Source: Sesamum alatum (Eukaryota > Streptophyta > Magnoliopsida > Lamiales > Pedaliaceae). Taken from it: a stretch of DNA of 64,000 bases. The notes below the pieces were generated by a model. It ran no database searches. It was not told the DNA's origin and saw only the letters and a list, made by a program, of their open reading frames with translations. Below, piece after piece: positions 34,331 through 48,400 of this stretch. The position numbers were made by a program, and so were the translations under genes. Positions within the stretch are counted from its first letter, which is position 1. Each line of letters begins with the position of its first letter. The stretch spans positions 1,302,001 to 1,366,000 of the forward strand of contig JACGWO010000010.1 of assembly GCA_034509735.1 (NCBI GenBank), written 5' to 3'.

Positions 34331-34841
34331 GGATTAAATACACTTAAAGATCCCATTCGAAAATATAAAATTATATTTTCCTCCAAAAAAATTTGAATTT
34401 ATACTTATGCCCCCTCTGGAAATTTTCCGTTAAAAAAATTCACCGTTTATAACATACCCCTCCATTAAGAGTTTGGATGAAAAATATTTACGTTAGCAAA
34501 AAAAATTACATAAATTTTTAAGTTTATGTCTCATTTAAAATTTGCGTGTATATTTTTGCACTTATAAGGGGATAAATATAATATATATATATATATATGG
34601 AGTAAGGTTAACATTATTATTATTTTTTTATAAGTACAAAATTATTATATGAGAATGTTAAATGAGAGTAAAAGTAAAAATTTATGTAATTTTTTGCTAA
34701 CATCAGTATTTTTCGTCCAAATTCTAATAAAAGAGAATTAAGTGTTAGTGGTAAATTTTTAAAAGAGATGTAAATATAATTTTAAAACCTTTTGAAACGT
34801 GTAATTTCACCTTTTGAAGGGGGTTTAAGTGTATTTAACAC
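34331..34841. mobile_element. Mutator-like MITE downstream of KAI2
   Basis: Inverted repeats of about 200 bp: ggattaaatacacttaaaga at the left against the complement of the right end, gtgttaaatacacttaaacc. Both continue through attacataaatttttaagttt-like sequence. Flanking 9-mers ttactatta and ttattatta agree at 8 of 9 positions. The element begins about 280 bp after the KAI2 stop. No transposase. Confidence 0.7.
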
Positions 34842-34974
34842 TTATTATTATATTGTATCAAGCGTTATACGGAGCTCGCTAAATGTATGGAAAACAAGCT
34901 TCTGCAAATTGGATTCAAGAAAAGATGACAAAAGAAGCAGACATTGGTAAAAAAGAAAAAGCCCATCAAAATTA

Positions 34975-35153
34975 GGGAAATCAAACCAAAATTGGCTTCG
35001 ATAGCATCTAAACAAATTATATGACAAATGCAATACACTTATTATCTGATTGGTGTACAGTTTAAGAAAAGTAACCAATCACATAACAAGTATATTACAT
35101 TTGTTATGTGATTGATTTGGTTTCACCAAATCTGACTCGAGCAAAAAATTTCC
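34975..35153. mobile_element. MITE, same family as the 25775 element
   Basis: Shares the core gtacagtttaagaaaagtaacc, acataacaagtatattac and tgattgatttggtt with the element at 25775. Inverted ends are more worn. Boundaries approximate. Confidence 0.5.
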
Positions 35154-38060
35154 TCAAAACTATTAGTAGCAGCTGATAGTGCTAAATGGTCTATAAACCA
35201 ATTGATTTCTGTTCACATAAGTTTACGAAGACTTTACGAAATTATCTTTACAAAAAATCCTTGTAATCAACCCAATTTCTTTTACTCTACTCTTGGTTTG
35301 AGTTTGTATCTTACTCAATTGGGAAAACTTACATCTATCATCAGTTAAATCTTAATTCTTCTCGCCTCCTCTTATTAAAAAATATATATATATATATTGA
35401 TTAATTAATTTCCATGCGAATAATTGAGATGGTTGTTTAACAAAATAAAATAGAGTAAAAGAATGGGGAAAAGGTTATTATGAGTGGGGCATATTGATTC
35501 ACTTTGTTTATGCATCAACTAACTAACTCGGAAGAGACAAATTTTAAATTCGGACAAGTCCATCTGTGAGGAAAAGATAACATTATTACATTACACACAC
35601 ACAAGGTCACATTCATAAAAAGAAAGTCTGTTGGAGTTGGGTTGCTCTTAGTTGGAATATTGTGCAACTTCTCAAAGAATAATGATACTATAAACAGACA
35701 ACCATAATAATTATATAAATATTGACCGCTCACCATCAAATTCTTACACATACAGATTCCAAACTATTATACATTTAATACTATCCGTCCAGCTCATCCA
35801 CCTGTGTCCTAATTAAGTTCATCTGCAATTTTGAGTGATGAGGTCCATTCCAACTCCAGTCCAATGTCATTGGATACGGCGCAATTATAATTTGATCGAG
35901 AATTGTTGAGTAAATTCTTATTATGGTGCGTTTATAAAGAGGGATTAGTACAACCCAGTCCAATATTGACTAGTTAATTTGTAGGTTCTGTACTAATAAC
36001 AAGACTTGGTACGAAAGTACTGAATGTTTCATTATTTATCTCAGTTTTTTGTCAAGATTTTTAGTCCTGGCTTAAGACTAGTATTTTTCATAATATTAAA
36101 AGATGGTATTGCCCCTACTTTTGTAAGATTTATTATAATTTTTTTTCTCATTAAATTTGCCGCCTACTAAAATTTCTAACTGTTACTGAAATTTATTTTT
36201 TTATTTTCAGTGTTTTATTTTAATATTTTTATATAGTGTTTTAATTAATTTATATGATGTGTTTTACAATCAAAATTTATTATTTTAATATTTTTGTACA
36301 GTATTTTATTTAATATCTTAAATTTATTTTTTATTTTCAGGATGGCATATAGCTTAATCAAATTTATTTTCTTTTTAATTAAATTAAAGCTAGACGAAAT
36401 TAATTCATGTCCATAATTTTTTTTCAAAGAGATTGAGAAATATCAATCAGTAAATATTGACTTACAATTACATCTTGCAAAGGGTATTTTAGGAATTTCA
36501 TTGCTTGTCTAAAGCTTGATCCAATATAGTAAATCATGCATAATAGAAAATTATTAATCCAACTTTTCAAAATAGGGTAAAGTAAACATCCTACTATTTA
36601 TCTGGGTCAAATCCAATCCTGCATTTAATTCATGTTAATTGTGTCCTATATATAATCATAAAACAAAAGTAAACGCAGCATTACATTATTCGAACACTTA
36701 AATTAGTAAAATTCTTCAAACGAGGAATGTAAGAACAGGGTATTATATTAGTTGGATGCTTAACTTTTTGGCTTTTGTTAATTTATTATAGTTTTTACTT
36801 TGATCAGAGTCGCGTCAACATAGTTTGTGAAATTGAGTGCTACAAATTTAGTGCGCATTACATGTTTTATATTAAGTATTGTTCCATAATGCACGGATAT
36901 TTTGAAAAATTACTTGATGCAATGTCGGATACGGACATAGACACGTCTCGGACATATGTTGGACATAGCATAGACGTGCAACACGTGTCCAAAAATAAAT
37001 TTAAAAAAAAGAAGTGTGTCCAACACGTTTTGAAGGAGTATCCGATACGTTTTGGACATATTTGTGATTTTTTTATAATTTTAAATTTTTTGTGCTATTT
37101 CTTTTTAAAACGAGTTTTAGACAAAATAAAAAATTCACTTATCTCAAACTAAAAATTTTGGGATGAAATTACTAAAAAATCGAGAGATTGCCATTATAAT
37201 TTAACTAATTTGGATGACTATTTTTTTTCATTGCGTATTTTTTAAAATAAATTGATTATGTATATTTTTAAAATAATATATTTTGGTTAAAAATTTAAAC
37301 ATAAGACATGCTTATTTTATGTTTTATCTTGAGATATTTCATATTTTAATTTTATGAGAATTTTAGAATATATATATATATATAATATTATATTTTAGTC
37401 GTGTCATCTAATTTTTTGAAATTTTTCGTGGACATATCCGTATCGTATCGTATTTGTGTCGTTGTGTCCATGGATAGTAGATATTGTTAAATTTGAATCA
37501 GTTTCACTTAGAAATTAAAAAAAAAAATACGAATCTTGACCTTTTTTCGAGATTCTTATTACTGGGGATGTTTTGGTGTTTTTGTTTGTCTCAGTATTGG
37601 ACTCCAAGTCATATATACATCGACTATAAAGGGATGCAAAATTGCGCGGTGATGGATTGAAAGTTAAATTCATTAGGCCCAATGAATGATAATACTTCAT
37701 TAATCCATGAGATTCATACAGGTGGCAGCCCAAATCATATTGGGTTTCCCCACATATTCCTAACAGGCTCTGTCTAGATTCCCCCTCTCTCAATCGGAAA
37801 TTCAAACATTCAAAAATTCTAATTGCCACTTGTGTACCAATGATTTCGCTTTGATTTAATTTTAACTGATCTATAACTATTTTTGTGTTTGCTTGAATGT
37901 GCCAATGATTGTTGATGTAGTTAATTTTTGGTCAAAAAGAAATTGTTTTCCTTTTAGACGTTAGCACTTGGAACAACATTGTATTGGTTAAAATCTTTAA
38001 CGTAGTGATGAGTTTTTAATAAATTCGACATAGTTTTTAATTTTATTGGTTGGATAAGAA
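35154..38060. other. AT-rich spacer without a recognised gene
   Basis: A block at about 36900-37050 repeats cggacata and cacgtgtcc motifs, with related text near 37420-37460 (gtggacatatccgtatcg). This is typical of an old plant repeat. Two frames over 100 codons (36775-37152 plus, 37515-37829 minus) show no family features and are probably chance. Confidence 0.4.
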
Positions 38061-38205
38061 GCTCAAAGTCGATGACAAATAAAACTTTTTTGAGGCATAT
38101 AAAGAATCGCCTCGAAGTTGATGGCAAATTAAGCTTCCTTGAGGCGTATAAAAGAATCGTTCCAAAGCCGACGACAGACAAAGCTTCCCTGAAAAGCATA
38201 ATAAA
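38061..38205. repeat. Three tandem units of about 49 bp
   Basis: Units starting near 38061, 38109 and 38159 share (g/c)tc(a/g)aag(t/c)(t/c)gatg(a/g)caaa and ttga(g/a)gc(a/g)tataaa(a)gaatc. They have diverged by substitutions. They may be sub-repeats of an LTR, because an LTR-like end with TATA and C/T-rich text lies near 38440-38560. Confidence 0.6.
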
Positions 38206-39444
38206 ACAAGTCTATGATCCGATTTAGTTCATAAAAATCCAATGATATTCAGAAATTGGGGCGCTATTGATGGAGGAAAAAATAACCTAAAACATGAAAG
38301 GCTGACATTTTCCAAAAATGATATAATGGTATTTTTTATTATTACGTAATTAATGAATACAACGTAGAAAGTAGTCCATATTCAAAATGATAATGCATAA
38401 AACCTAAAAAAGGAGTCCAGATTCAAGGGGATAGTGGAACACAATTGAAGCCCCTCATCAATGCAGCAATAAATGTTCCACCTCTATATAAACTTCGACA
38501 GGAGAAATAGAAGGAGGGGGAGAGGGATTGTATTGTAATTGCTATATTATAACTATGTCCTAGTAATGGTACCACTAGCTATTTTTTGTATCATCATTAG
38601 GATTTTGAGACATCGGAACAAAGTTGTAAATATTATAAATGAATAAATTTGACTTAGATTTTATTTAAAAATCATGAATAATTTGAGGGTAATATATGAT
38701 CACGACCTTAATAGAATATCCCCACATCTGTGTTGTAGTAACATATAATGTCCTAGTATTGTAAATTGACCTCCTACATTGCCATTGTGAACAAAATTTC
38801 AATAACCCAAATCTTATGCTTATTTTCACTATTTTATTTGTTTGGTTATGTTCCCTCATTTATATTATTTTATTTTCAACATCTTCTCTTTATTGAAGAT
38901 ACTACTCACACCAGCATTAGAGAGTTGTTATCGAGGTAAAGTTCAGTGCCATTAATGGTGCAAAATTACTGATTATATCGATTGGATGCTACCACCCGTG
39001 ATTCACTTACACCATTTAGTCAAACCATCATACTAATAATTTTTGTAATAAAAGAAGTAAAAATTATGTTTAATACCAAAAAAAAAAGGAAAAGGTAAAA
39101 AGAAATGTGATAGTAATGATTATCCCCCGTTCGTACGCGGGTTTTGTCGCTTTGGCGTGGGGAGAAGTAGTGATGGTCAGAAATGCCCCCGTGCGGCATT
39201 CTCTCAAATTGCCCATTTTGTCACATTTCCCATTAAAAAACTTGTCTTCCTCTCCATTTGCCCTTTTTTTCTTTTCCATTATTCCATCTTTGCCCTTCCT
39301 CTCTCTTTCTCAGAGTCTCCTCGCCCAAACCCAAACCACAAGCAAGGAACTCAAACTACTATTTAAGACAAGCGCCTCCGAATCCGATCCGTTATCTCTT
39401 CTCTGCCATTTTTCTACCTTTTCACTAATTTTTTTTTTTGGCCA
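38206..39444. promoter_or_regulatory. SRFR1 upstream region and 5' UTR
   Basis: The distal half resembles an LTR 3' part (cctctatataaacttcgac near 38480) but is not proven. The proximal 300 bp (39140-39444) are pyrimidine-rich (ttccctctctttctcagagt-like) and probably carry the SRFR1 promoter and leader. An 11-base T run lies just before the start codon. Confidence 0.35.
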
Positions 39445-42400
39445 ATGGCGCCGGCGGTGACGGAGCGGGTGGAGCTCGCCAGGCTTTGCAGCTCCAAGGA
39501 TTGGTCAAAGGCTATTCGAGTTCTCGATTCACTTCTTTCCAAGTCCTGCGCCATTCAGGACCTCTGGTAATTCGAATTTTTCGGATTTAGTGTTTTGATG
39601 TTGGATGTGATTGTATTTGATCTGTTGAATTTGGTTTTGTAATTTGTGCTGTGAATTTTCAGCAATCGAGCTTATTGCTATAGCCAATTGGAGTTGCACA
39701 AGCACGTCATCAAAGACTGTGATAAGGCGTTGCAGCTCGATCCTAAGCTTCTCCAAGCCTATATTCTTAAAGGTGGCCATTTTAGTTCTTTTGTGTTGAG
39801 TTCTCTTTACTTGATGAGAGGCTGAGCCTAAGCATTTGATCAGATTGGTCGTAGCAAACAATTCATATTGTGTAGAAGATTATCAAAATTTGAAGTCAAC
39901 TTCTTAGCAATTAGTACAAGAAGGAAAAAGTAATGGAAGCAACTGTCAATTTATGTTCGTCATTGTATCTTTATTGCTTATTTTCTGGTGGGCTTAATTT
40001 ACAGACTGCATTCTTCTGTGAGTTTATGCAGATCACATTTCCGTCAATTTATGCACTACTTTTTGTCACTAATGCTTGCCTAGGTCAAAGAGACAAAAAA
40101 GATAACTTCTTTTGGCTGTTTTGCCTTTGTAGTATGTCATAAACGTTTTTATCCTTTTCCTTCTCTAGTTCAGTGATCTTCGAGCCTGTATTATTGCGTT
40201 TTCTTGTATTACTTGGATACGTGCGTGCTTCTAATTAGGTAATGTAAGGCATTTCTTGGACTGTCCAGGGTTGGAGTATAACTTGCAAGAATCCAAGTAG
40301 AAAGCTGAAACTTTTCCCCTGACTTCCCTATTTTACAGTTGATGTCGTTTGGAATTATAATTAAACCTGTTGAAGTCAGGAATTTAGTCATTAAGTTTCC
40401 AAATGGATCTCAGGCTGTCAGTTATAGAGCGGAAGATACATCGTTAATGTATTATGAATAATCTTCCTGGCATCGTTCCAGATAATCCATGTTTTAACAG
40501 TAGCATAGCGTAAGGTTAGTTTTACTTATTTCCAATTTGACAGTATTTCAGAATTCTGTATAGTTTGCTACAAACTATTTCACCGTTGACTTTTCTAATT
40601 TGAGTTTTAGGTTGTAACTTTTGCAACTGAGTAAAATAGTTGCATTTAGTTTAGATTATAATATATGTTATTAATCACATTAATTGTCTATTAGATAACT
40701 TATGTATTTGTTCTGAATGTATCACAAATAATTGAGAAAAATTGACTTATTATAGATTCTTCATGTTTATGAGATAACTCTGAACATCCTTTGGTAATTG
40801 AAAAAAGGAAAAGAATAAGTGGTATACATTATGACAAACATAGGTGTTGATCAAAGTTAAGCATCAAAGTGATTTGGAAAAGTTGATTAATAAGGTCTTC
40901 AACACCTCCTCATGAATGAAGTGTGAGGTATACTCTCCCTTCTTATCTTGTAATGGATGCTGTATTGTGCAGAAATCTCTTTCTAATTTTTTGTAGATCA
41001 CATTCTAGTTGAAGTGAATTGTCTCTGATGTCTCTCTTTTTACTTGGATGATCTACATGTAGGGAACAAGAATCCTGTTATTAGTGTCTACATGTTTGTT
41101 CCAATTGTTATCTGAGTTGCAGAACTTTTTGAGAACTTATTATGGCCTTTCAAATGTGGCTTCTGTTTTCACACTCCTGGATTGCTTGGACATTCCCTGG
41201 GAAGATGTCCATGCGTGCTGCATATATAAGGAGCAGTATCAGTCTGTCAAGGATATGATGCTGTAATCACATCCTGAAGTTGATTTTTCCTATGTGGAAT
41301 TCACACTGAACAACTGGATAAATACTTTGAAGATATGGGTTTATTTTGCCTTTTAATATGGTCCTGGACAAGTTATTTTTCTAAGAACTGGAGTCACCCA
41401 TGATCTGTTGCTCAACCAAGTATTTTGTTGATGTAATTAGATCACTGACATTGCTAGATATTCTAAAGATATGGAATCTCGTCGAATTTTTAAAGTGTTC
41501 ATATTCTGTAGGAATCATATATCTAGATCTTGATATGATTAGTAGAGTTATTGCTTTGAAGCCCGAGGAAAGAATATAGACATAGGAGGAGCCTGCTGAA
41601 TGTAATCTTGTGATTCTCCACTTGAGACACTACTCAAAGGCTCACTTCATTGTTCCTTTTTATAAAATCCAAACAAGTTCCTTTGTGAAGTTTATATGAC
41701 ATTGAACGCTGATGAACTTGGTCTGCGTTATTTGTCTTCTAGGCCATGCATTTTCTGCTCTAGGAAGGAAAGAGGAAGCTCTTTCAGTTTGGGAGCAAGG
41801 TTATGAGCATGCTGTTTGTCAGTGTGCAGATTTGAAACAACTTCTGGAGCTGGAAGATCTCTTGAGAATTGCTAAACAAAATGGTGCTATTTCTTCTCAG
41901 AATCATGTGATGGAGTCATCTGGGTTGTCCGTTCCCGCAAGTGGATCTGTTGTTTCCACAAAAGCTAGTGAAATATCTTATGAAAATGGCAAATCAAATG
42001 GAAAAATTAAACCAAGCAGCAAGTCAAGCAAGCAATTGGAGGTCCATGACAAGTTACAAAATGGATCGAGTCTTAATGTCAACGGAGATGAAGTTTCTGG
42101 CAGTCAATCAAACAAAAAACATGAGAGTCACTCAACTAAAACTAATGGGATGGACAAGAAGTTGGCGGGAAAGTCTATGTTGAACGATTCATCTGAATCT
42201 ACCATGGATTCATCTGTGGTTTACGGTGAACCTAGCGATTTTTCTGATATATGCAGTGAGTCGTTTAGCTTATCAGAAATTCAGAACGAATTAATGGATG
42301 AGGCCAATAGGAGCAAAAAGTTCTGCGTTGCTAGGATCTCGAAGAACAAGTCAATTAATGTGGATTTTAGATTATCAAGGGGAATTGCACAGGTAAACAC

Positions 42401-45400
42401 TCTGCTTATTGTATTTTATTGTTTATATCACATGACATAATAGACATTCTAGCGCTGCCAATCATCTCGCGCGACTGGAAATTTTTGGATCATCTTGGTA
42501 CCTAAAAGTGGTGAGGTTTGGGTTTTAATATTTTGGATCTTCCTCTTTGATAATGTGCTTTTTTTTTTTTTCCCTTTTATTTCTTGTCATTAAGGGTTTC
42601 ATCATTTTCTCCTTCCAATTTATGGCTTTTCATTGTATCTATCAATATCCGTCGTATATAATGCCAGTGAAGGATTCTGCTAACAAAATGACTATGGGAA
42701 TGGAGTTGTCTACTCAGTATATTGTTGCAGTTTTAGGGAATACTTATAATGTTTAAGGAAAAGTCATTTATTGTCATATAAAATTGAGGTTGTGATGTGC
42801 GAAAATTGATCACTCAAATCCATTATTTGGCTACTATTGCTCCTGTTTCATCTGTTGATTTATTGATCTTTGAGCCCATCATTACGTGGCATTTGTGGTG
42901 CCGAATGAGTATTACCAGATTAAGAGAAAGTGGTATGTTGTTGATTTGCACAAGGCATGAAGAAATGCGGTAATTCTCTATTTAATCAATACTTACAACT
43001 ACATTATAACGCAAAATGGGTGCTTATTATCTACTATATGCAGAGATTTCTTGGAATAACTTAAGGAAGAAAATCAGGAGTTTGGGCATACCCTTTTTGT
43101 CTTGATGCTTTGTGATTAAGAACATGATTTGAAGTTACTGCTCTTATCATCTTTGGATATTGTTAATTTTCTAGTTATTCACAATGTGAAGATAATATTC
43201 TCTCTTTGCAGGTTAATGATGGAAAATATGCTTATGCTATATCCATTTTTGACAAGGTTGATATTGATCCACTTTTTCAACATTCTGTCTTCTTTATCCT
43301 AAACCAATTTTTCTTATCCAACTTGGTTGGAGGGAAAGGATTAGTTTCACCCTGTCTGTTTCATAGAACTTCATCTTTTTGCATGTCAGATACTAGAAGA
43401 AGAACCCGATTACCCTGAGGCCTTAATTGGAAGGGGAACGGCATATGCATTTCAACGAGAACTACATGCTGCTATTGCTGATTTTACTAAGGTATTGCTT
43501 CAATGAATCCTTTTTGTTGGGAGGATTTATAATTTTGGATATAGAAATGAAACGTGGTCATTTAAATATAGGCGATACAATCAAACCCATCAGCAGGTGA
43601 GGCTTGGAAACGCAGGGGCCAAGCTCGAGCAGCCTTGGGAGAATCTGCCAAGGTATATTCATTTTGTCGTAGCTTATAATGCTCTTGTTTGAGTTCATGT
43701 TGTTATTTTTTATGGTAAATTATAGCTACCTCCCCTGAGATTTCCATAAATACAAATACCCCCTCGTTGTTCGAAAAATTACAAATACCCCCCTCGAATA
43801 GAAAATAATTATCGCCCCTAGACAGAAATGTGAAAAGTACTACTTTACCCTTATTGAATTTTTTATTTTTTCAAGAAAAACGTTTGAAAAAAATGTAAAA
43901 AAAAATAAGGGTGGGTAAAATAAATAATCCATAGAGAATAATTAGTCCATAAAAATATTTTAGAAAATTCTAATATAAAATTATAACTTATAATCCAAAA
44001 TGGCATTTTGAGCAGTTGACCACAAAAATTGGATGGAAACCTACGGAGACAAACGGAATGGGCTCGTTGTTAGACGGACGTTAAAGTCAGGGGGTAATTT
44101 TAATTTTTTAAACAATGAGGAGGTATTTGTAATTATGTCAAACCTCAGGTGAGGTGGCTGTAATTTACCTATTTTTTAAGTTGCTTTTTAATTATTTTAG
44201 TTTTCAATAAAAAACTGCCGAAATTTTGTTGAAGTTTGCCATTCTGCAGGCTGGTTTTCTATTCCTTAAGAATGTAATATATCCTTAAAAAATCCAACAT
44301 CAATTCAGTCCGCAGATCCGAATGTCCAATTCAAAGCAGCTCGCTGAAACCCTATTTCTCAGATCACAAGGGCCAGTAGTTGGCAAATAGATTTAGTTGG
44401 TAAACAGGATGGTTGGTTGTCTGGGTGCGTTGTCAGTAGTAGGGTTAAGAGAATTGGTAAATATATGGAGATAGGGGTAGTGAACCATAGGATCAAAGGA
44501 GCAGGTAAGATGATGGGGGAAGACATCATTTGGAAAAATTGTTGCTATTAATGTATGATCCAATTTCATTTTCATTCATTTCATATGATTGTTTCTAAAT
44601 TTGGATGCTCACATATGTGTGTTGGCATGTGTGTGCATGTGTTGATTTCTATGGACTTGCGTTTTCTAATTTTCTTTTTGTTTCCAGGCAATTGCTGACC
44701 TGACAAAAGCGTTGGAGTTTGAACCAAACTCGGCTGATATATTGCATGAAAGGGGTACTTACATTGTTATAAGACTTAACTAAGATTGCCGTTAGTCTTC
44801 AGCATTATGTGCTCGAAATGCTTCATAGATTTGCATAATTTAGACGTATGGTAGATTGTTGCATTCCAGGTGTAATATAATAGAAGAGCATTAATATCAT
44901 GCTGGAACCTGGAGATAGAAAATCAAATCACAATATCTTAATCATAAAGGATTTGTTACTAATTTATTCAATAAATTGTTCCGTTCGTGCTCCCTGCTCT
45001 AAAGTATAAATTGCTAACTCATATATGCACACAAAAACACATGTATATTTGTTTATGTGTGAAATATTGATAGGTGAACTTTGCCAAAAATCAGATATTA
45101 GGTAATAGATAGTTGAGTAGACCATAGTTATTTGTATTATCAACAGTTACTGTTTATAGATCTTTCTTGTTGAATTATTTGGTTATTGTGAAAGCTGCAT
45201 TCATGATTTCTCTTTCTTCCTTCCATTATTTCCCTTGTTGTAGTGCTCTCTATTGCACAAATGATCATGTTTCTAAAACTTCATGCAGGAATCGTAAATT
45301 TTAAGTTTAAGGATTACAAAGCAGCTGTAGAAGACTTATCAGCGTGTGTAGAAGTTGATAAGGATAACAAATCTGCATATACATACTTGGTGAGTCCGCA

Positions 45401-48400
45401 ACAGCTAAACTTTACTTGGAATCAGGGAATGAACTTAATGTGCTATATATGCGAAGAACTATTTAGAGTTAATTGATCTAATTTTGGCTTTCACAGGGTT
45501 TGGCTCTATCTTCACTTGGTGAATATAAAAGAGCAGAAGAAGCGCATATGAAAGCAATCCAGATAGATCAAAATTTCCTTGAGGCTTGGACTCATCTAAC
45601 TCAGGTATCATTTACATATTCTTAGGTGTATTACCTTCTTTGGATTTCATTCCTTTAAAGAATGTTTTGCCTTGTATTTAAGAATACTCTCACAGTCTCA
45701 CTGCCTCAGCAAAAACACCCCAAGTTTTCTTGCGTACAAGTTCTCATAAAGAGCGGAAAAGAACTTCTTCCAATGTTTCTTGCCATTTTTGTGTCCAATG
45801 GTTGGACCTGATTGATATATGCATTCTGATGTTGCTATTATGCGACCTGGGGGGATGTGATTGAAATTTGGTCACTAATGGAATGAGAAGAGTTTATTGA
45901 AGGAATTATAATATCATTTTAGACCTCTGAGAAAAAAACGTGGGAACATAAGCTTCAGATGGAGAAGTACAAAGTAGTAGGTTGTTGAAGGTTCTCCTGT
46001 TGAACATAAGCTTCAGCTTCATTTTTTACCTACTGGCACACATACCCACAAAGTTGAACTGTTTTTATTAGTGGCTCAAAATGATGTAAGATACATTTTT
46101 GTGACTTTTCCCAGAAGTTTGAGGTTAGTGTGGGTTAAAACATTTATGCCACCACCTTCTCAGCATATGACTAGTGTAATTTGTTTTTAGTGTAATGTAG
46201 TTGTGCTCTGGAAAGTAAATGATTTCACTTTTCTTTCGTTCTCGGACGAAATTTTGGGTGCATTTGTTGAGAGGATTGTATTGCTTGTCAACATCAGTTG
46301 TAGTCTGTCAATTCATGGTACTTGAACTCACAAGTATCTGAAATAATCTAGAAGTTAAACACTATGGAGCATGGAGGTATATAAATTTGAATTTTGAAGT
46401 TAATTATCTGATTAAATCAAGAGTGGGAATGATATTCTCCAATGAAATCAAATAGAGTTTGCCACTATAACATTTCAATTTATTAGAGGTAGTCTAATAT
46501 TTGCTGGTGCATTAGTTTTGCATATTAGAAAGCAAATTGGGTGGACCCTCTAAAAAAGAATAAAAAATAAAATAAAATAGCAATTGGGTGGACATTGGTT
46601 TTTGTGGTTTAGGATGCACCTAGAGAAGTAGTGGCAAATAGACCTACAATGTACTTCGGCTGTAATTAGCCATATTGCTCATTAATAGTCCCCCCAAAAG
46701 TTATTCTAAAATAGAAAATCGCAAGCCACATGGAATTAAGGCAGGAGTTGTCCCCTATCAGACTTACCAAACAAGCCTTAGATATTCCAATAAATTTTTA
46801 GTGGTTTGGTGCAGAGAATTTATGGTTTCCCATTAAGTTCCATAATACTCCACTTGTGCATGATTACAGAGGCATGTGCATCAATCTTATGTTGCAACTT
46901 AGTAGAACAAGAATTCTGGATAATATTTTTGATCTTTTGACAGTTTTACCAAGAGATGGCAAATTCAGAAAAGGCTCTACAATGCATTCATGAGATTCTT
47001 AATATTGATGGAAGGTACAATATGGATATGATATTGTTTGTTTACATGCTTCTATATTTTGTGTTCTTTGCTATGATCCCTGTTGGAGAAATGAATAGGA
47101 TGTTCTTATTAATTGAAGATTTACAAGTGAGGAATTAAATTAAATTTATTAGTTAAAATATTCTTTCAATTTACTCGTTTCCAGATTGTTAGTTGTTCTA
47201 GTTTTGGGATGTTCATTGCCACTTAATGCTCTATAGTTTTCTTTAAAGATAATCTTATTGGCATCAAACAGTGGCTCCAATGCGTGAAGTGTCTCTATAC
47301 AGTTTTTTTTTTTAGGCCACCCCTCTAGGCACAATTGATGAACTGAATCTTTCACTCAAATTACCGCAGATGTGCATCTTTCTGTGCAACGTTTCACGTC
47401 TATCATATCCGTACTCTTTCATTCTCTCATGCCATAGAAAAGAACAAATTTCAGTTTGCTTCTGTGTTGCTTTGTACGGTCTTGGTTGCTCAGAAGAAGC
47501 CCGAGTGTTTGTGAAGGTCCACAGGGGCCGCTAGATACAAAATTCATTTTGCTTATATAAAGAAGCAGTTTTGTATGTTTAAGTGTATTTTTAAGTCGCT
47601 CATACACACAAGTCGTCATGGTATATAGATCGTGTCGTGCAAACCAGCCATACTTCAAGGAGAGCTCACATGGATTACCAAATTAATATAAGGACTGCAG
47701 GAGAGCATTCAATTGGTGCAATCTGTTGATCAATTTGAGTGTGTGATCACATGGAATAAGATAAAAGATGTAATTATATTTTCTCCACATCTGAGGAAAA
47801 TGATTACTTATTTATCTGCTATATGCACAATTCTTCATTTTGAATTTACATATGAATCACAGACTGATTTTAAATTATTTGCGCATATGAGAAGGGAAAA
47901 TTGTTATTTGTATCTCCAAAGCCTAATATGTTTGATGCTTCTACATAATTGGTATATCAACAACCTGGAGACTTGACATATTGATGGTCTGCTGATGCCT
48001 TTAGGTCCGCCAAAGCGTATCACCTGCGCGGGCTTCTTCTCCATGGGATGGGAGAGCACCGGTAAATTTTCTATATCTACTAGAGTTGAATATGGAACTA
48101 GAATTTGTAGATTATTTGGTGGTTTTGATGCACACAAAAGAAGGTATATAAGACATTTCATCTTCATTCTCTTATTGCATTGAGGTTATTTGTTTCTAGC
48201 AGTTGGATACTCTTGGAATGTTTTATTTATAGTTAAACAAAATTCTATTACATTAGCCAATATTCTACTTTTCAACTATCAAGCTTTTTTGGAATTCGGA
48301 AAGGAGATCATACTCACTCTTGTTTGAGAATGCCAGATTTCAGTATACTTGAAAATGAGAACTGAACTTTCAGTCGGATTCTCAAATGATTTCCTGTGTG

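Noticed and set aside
36775..37829. Two frames over 100 codons (plus 36775-37152, minus 37515-37829)
   Set aside because: AT-rich spacer with old repeat motifs; neither reading has domain features.
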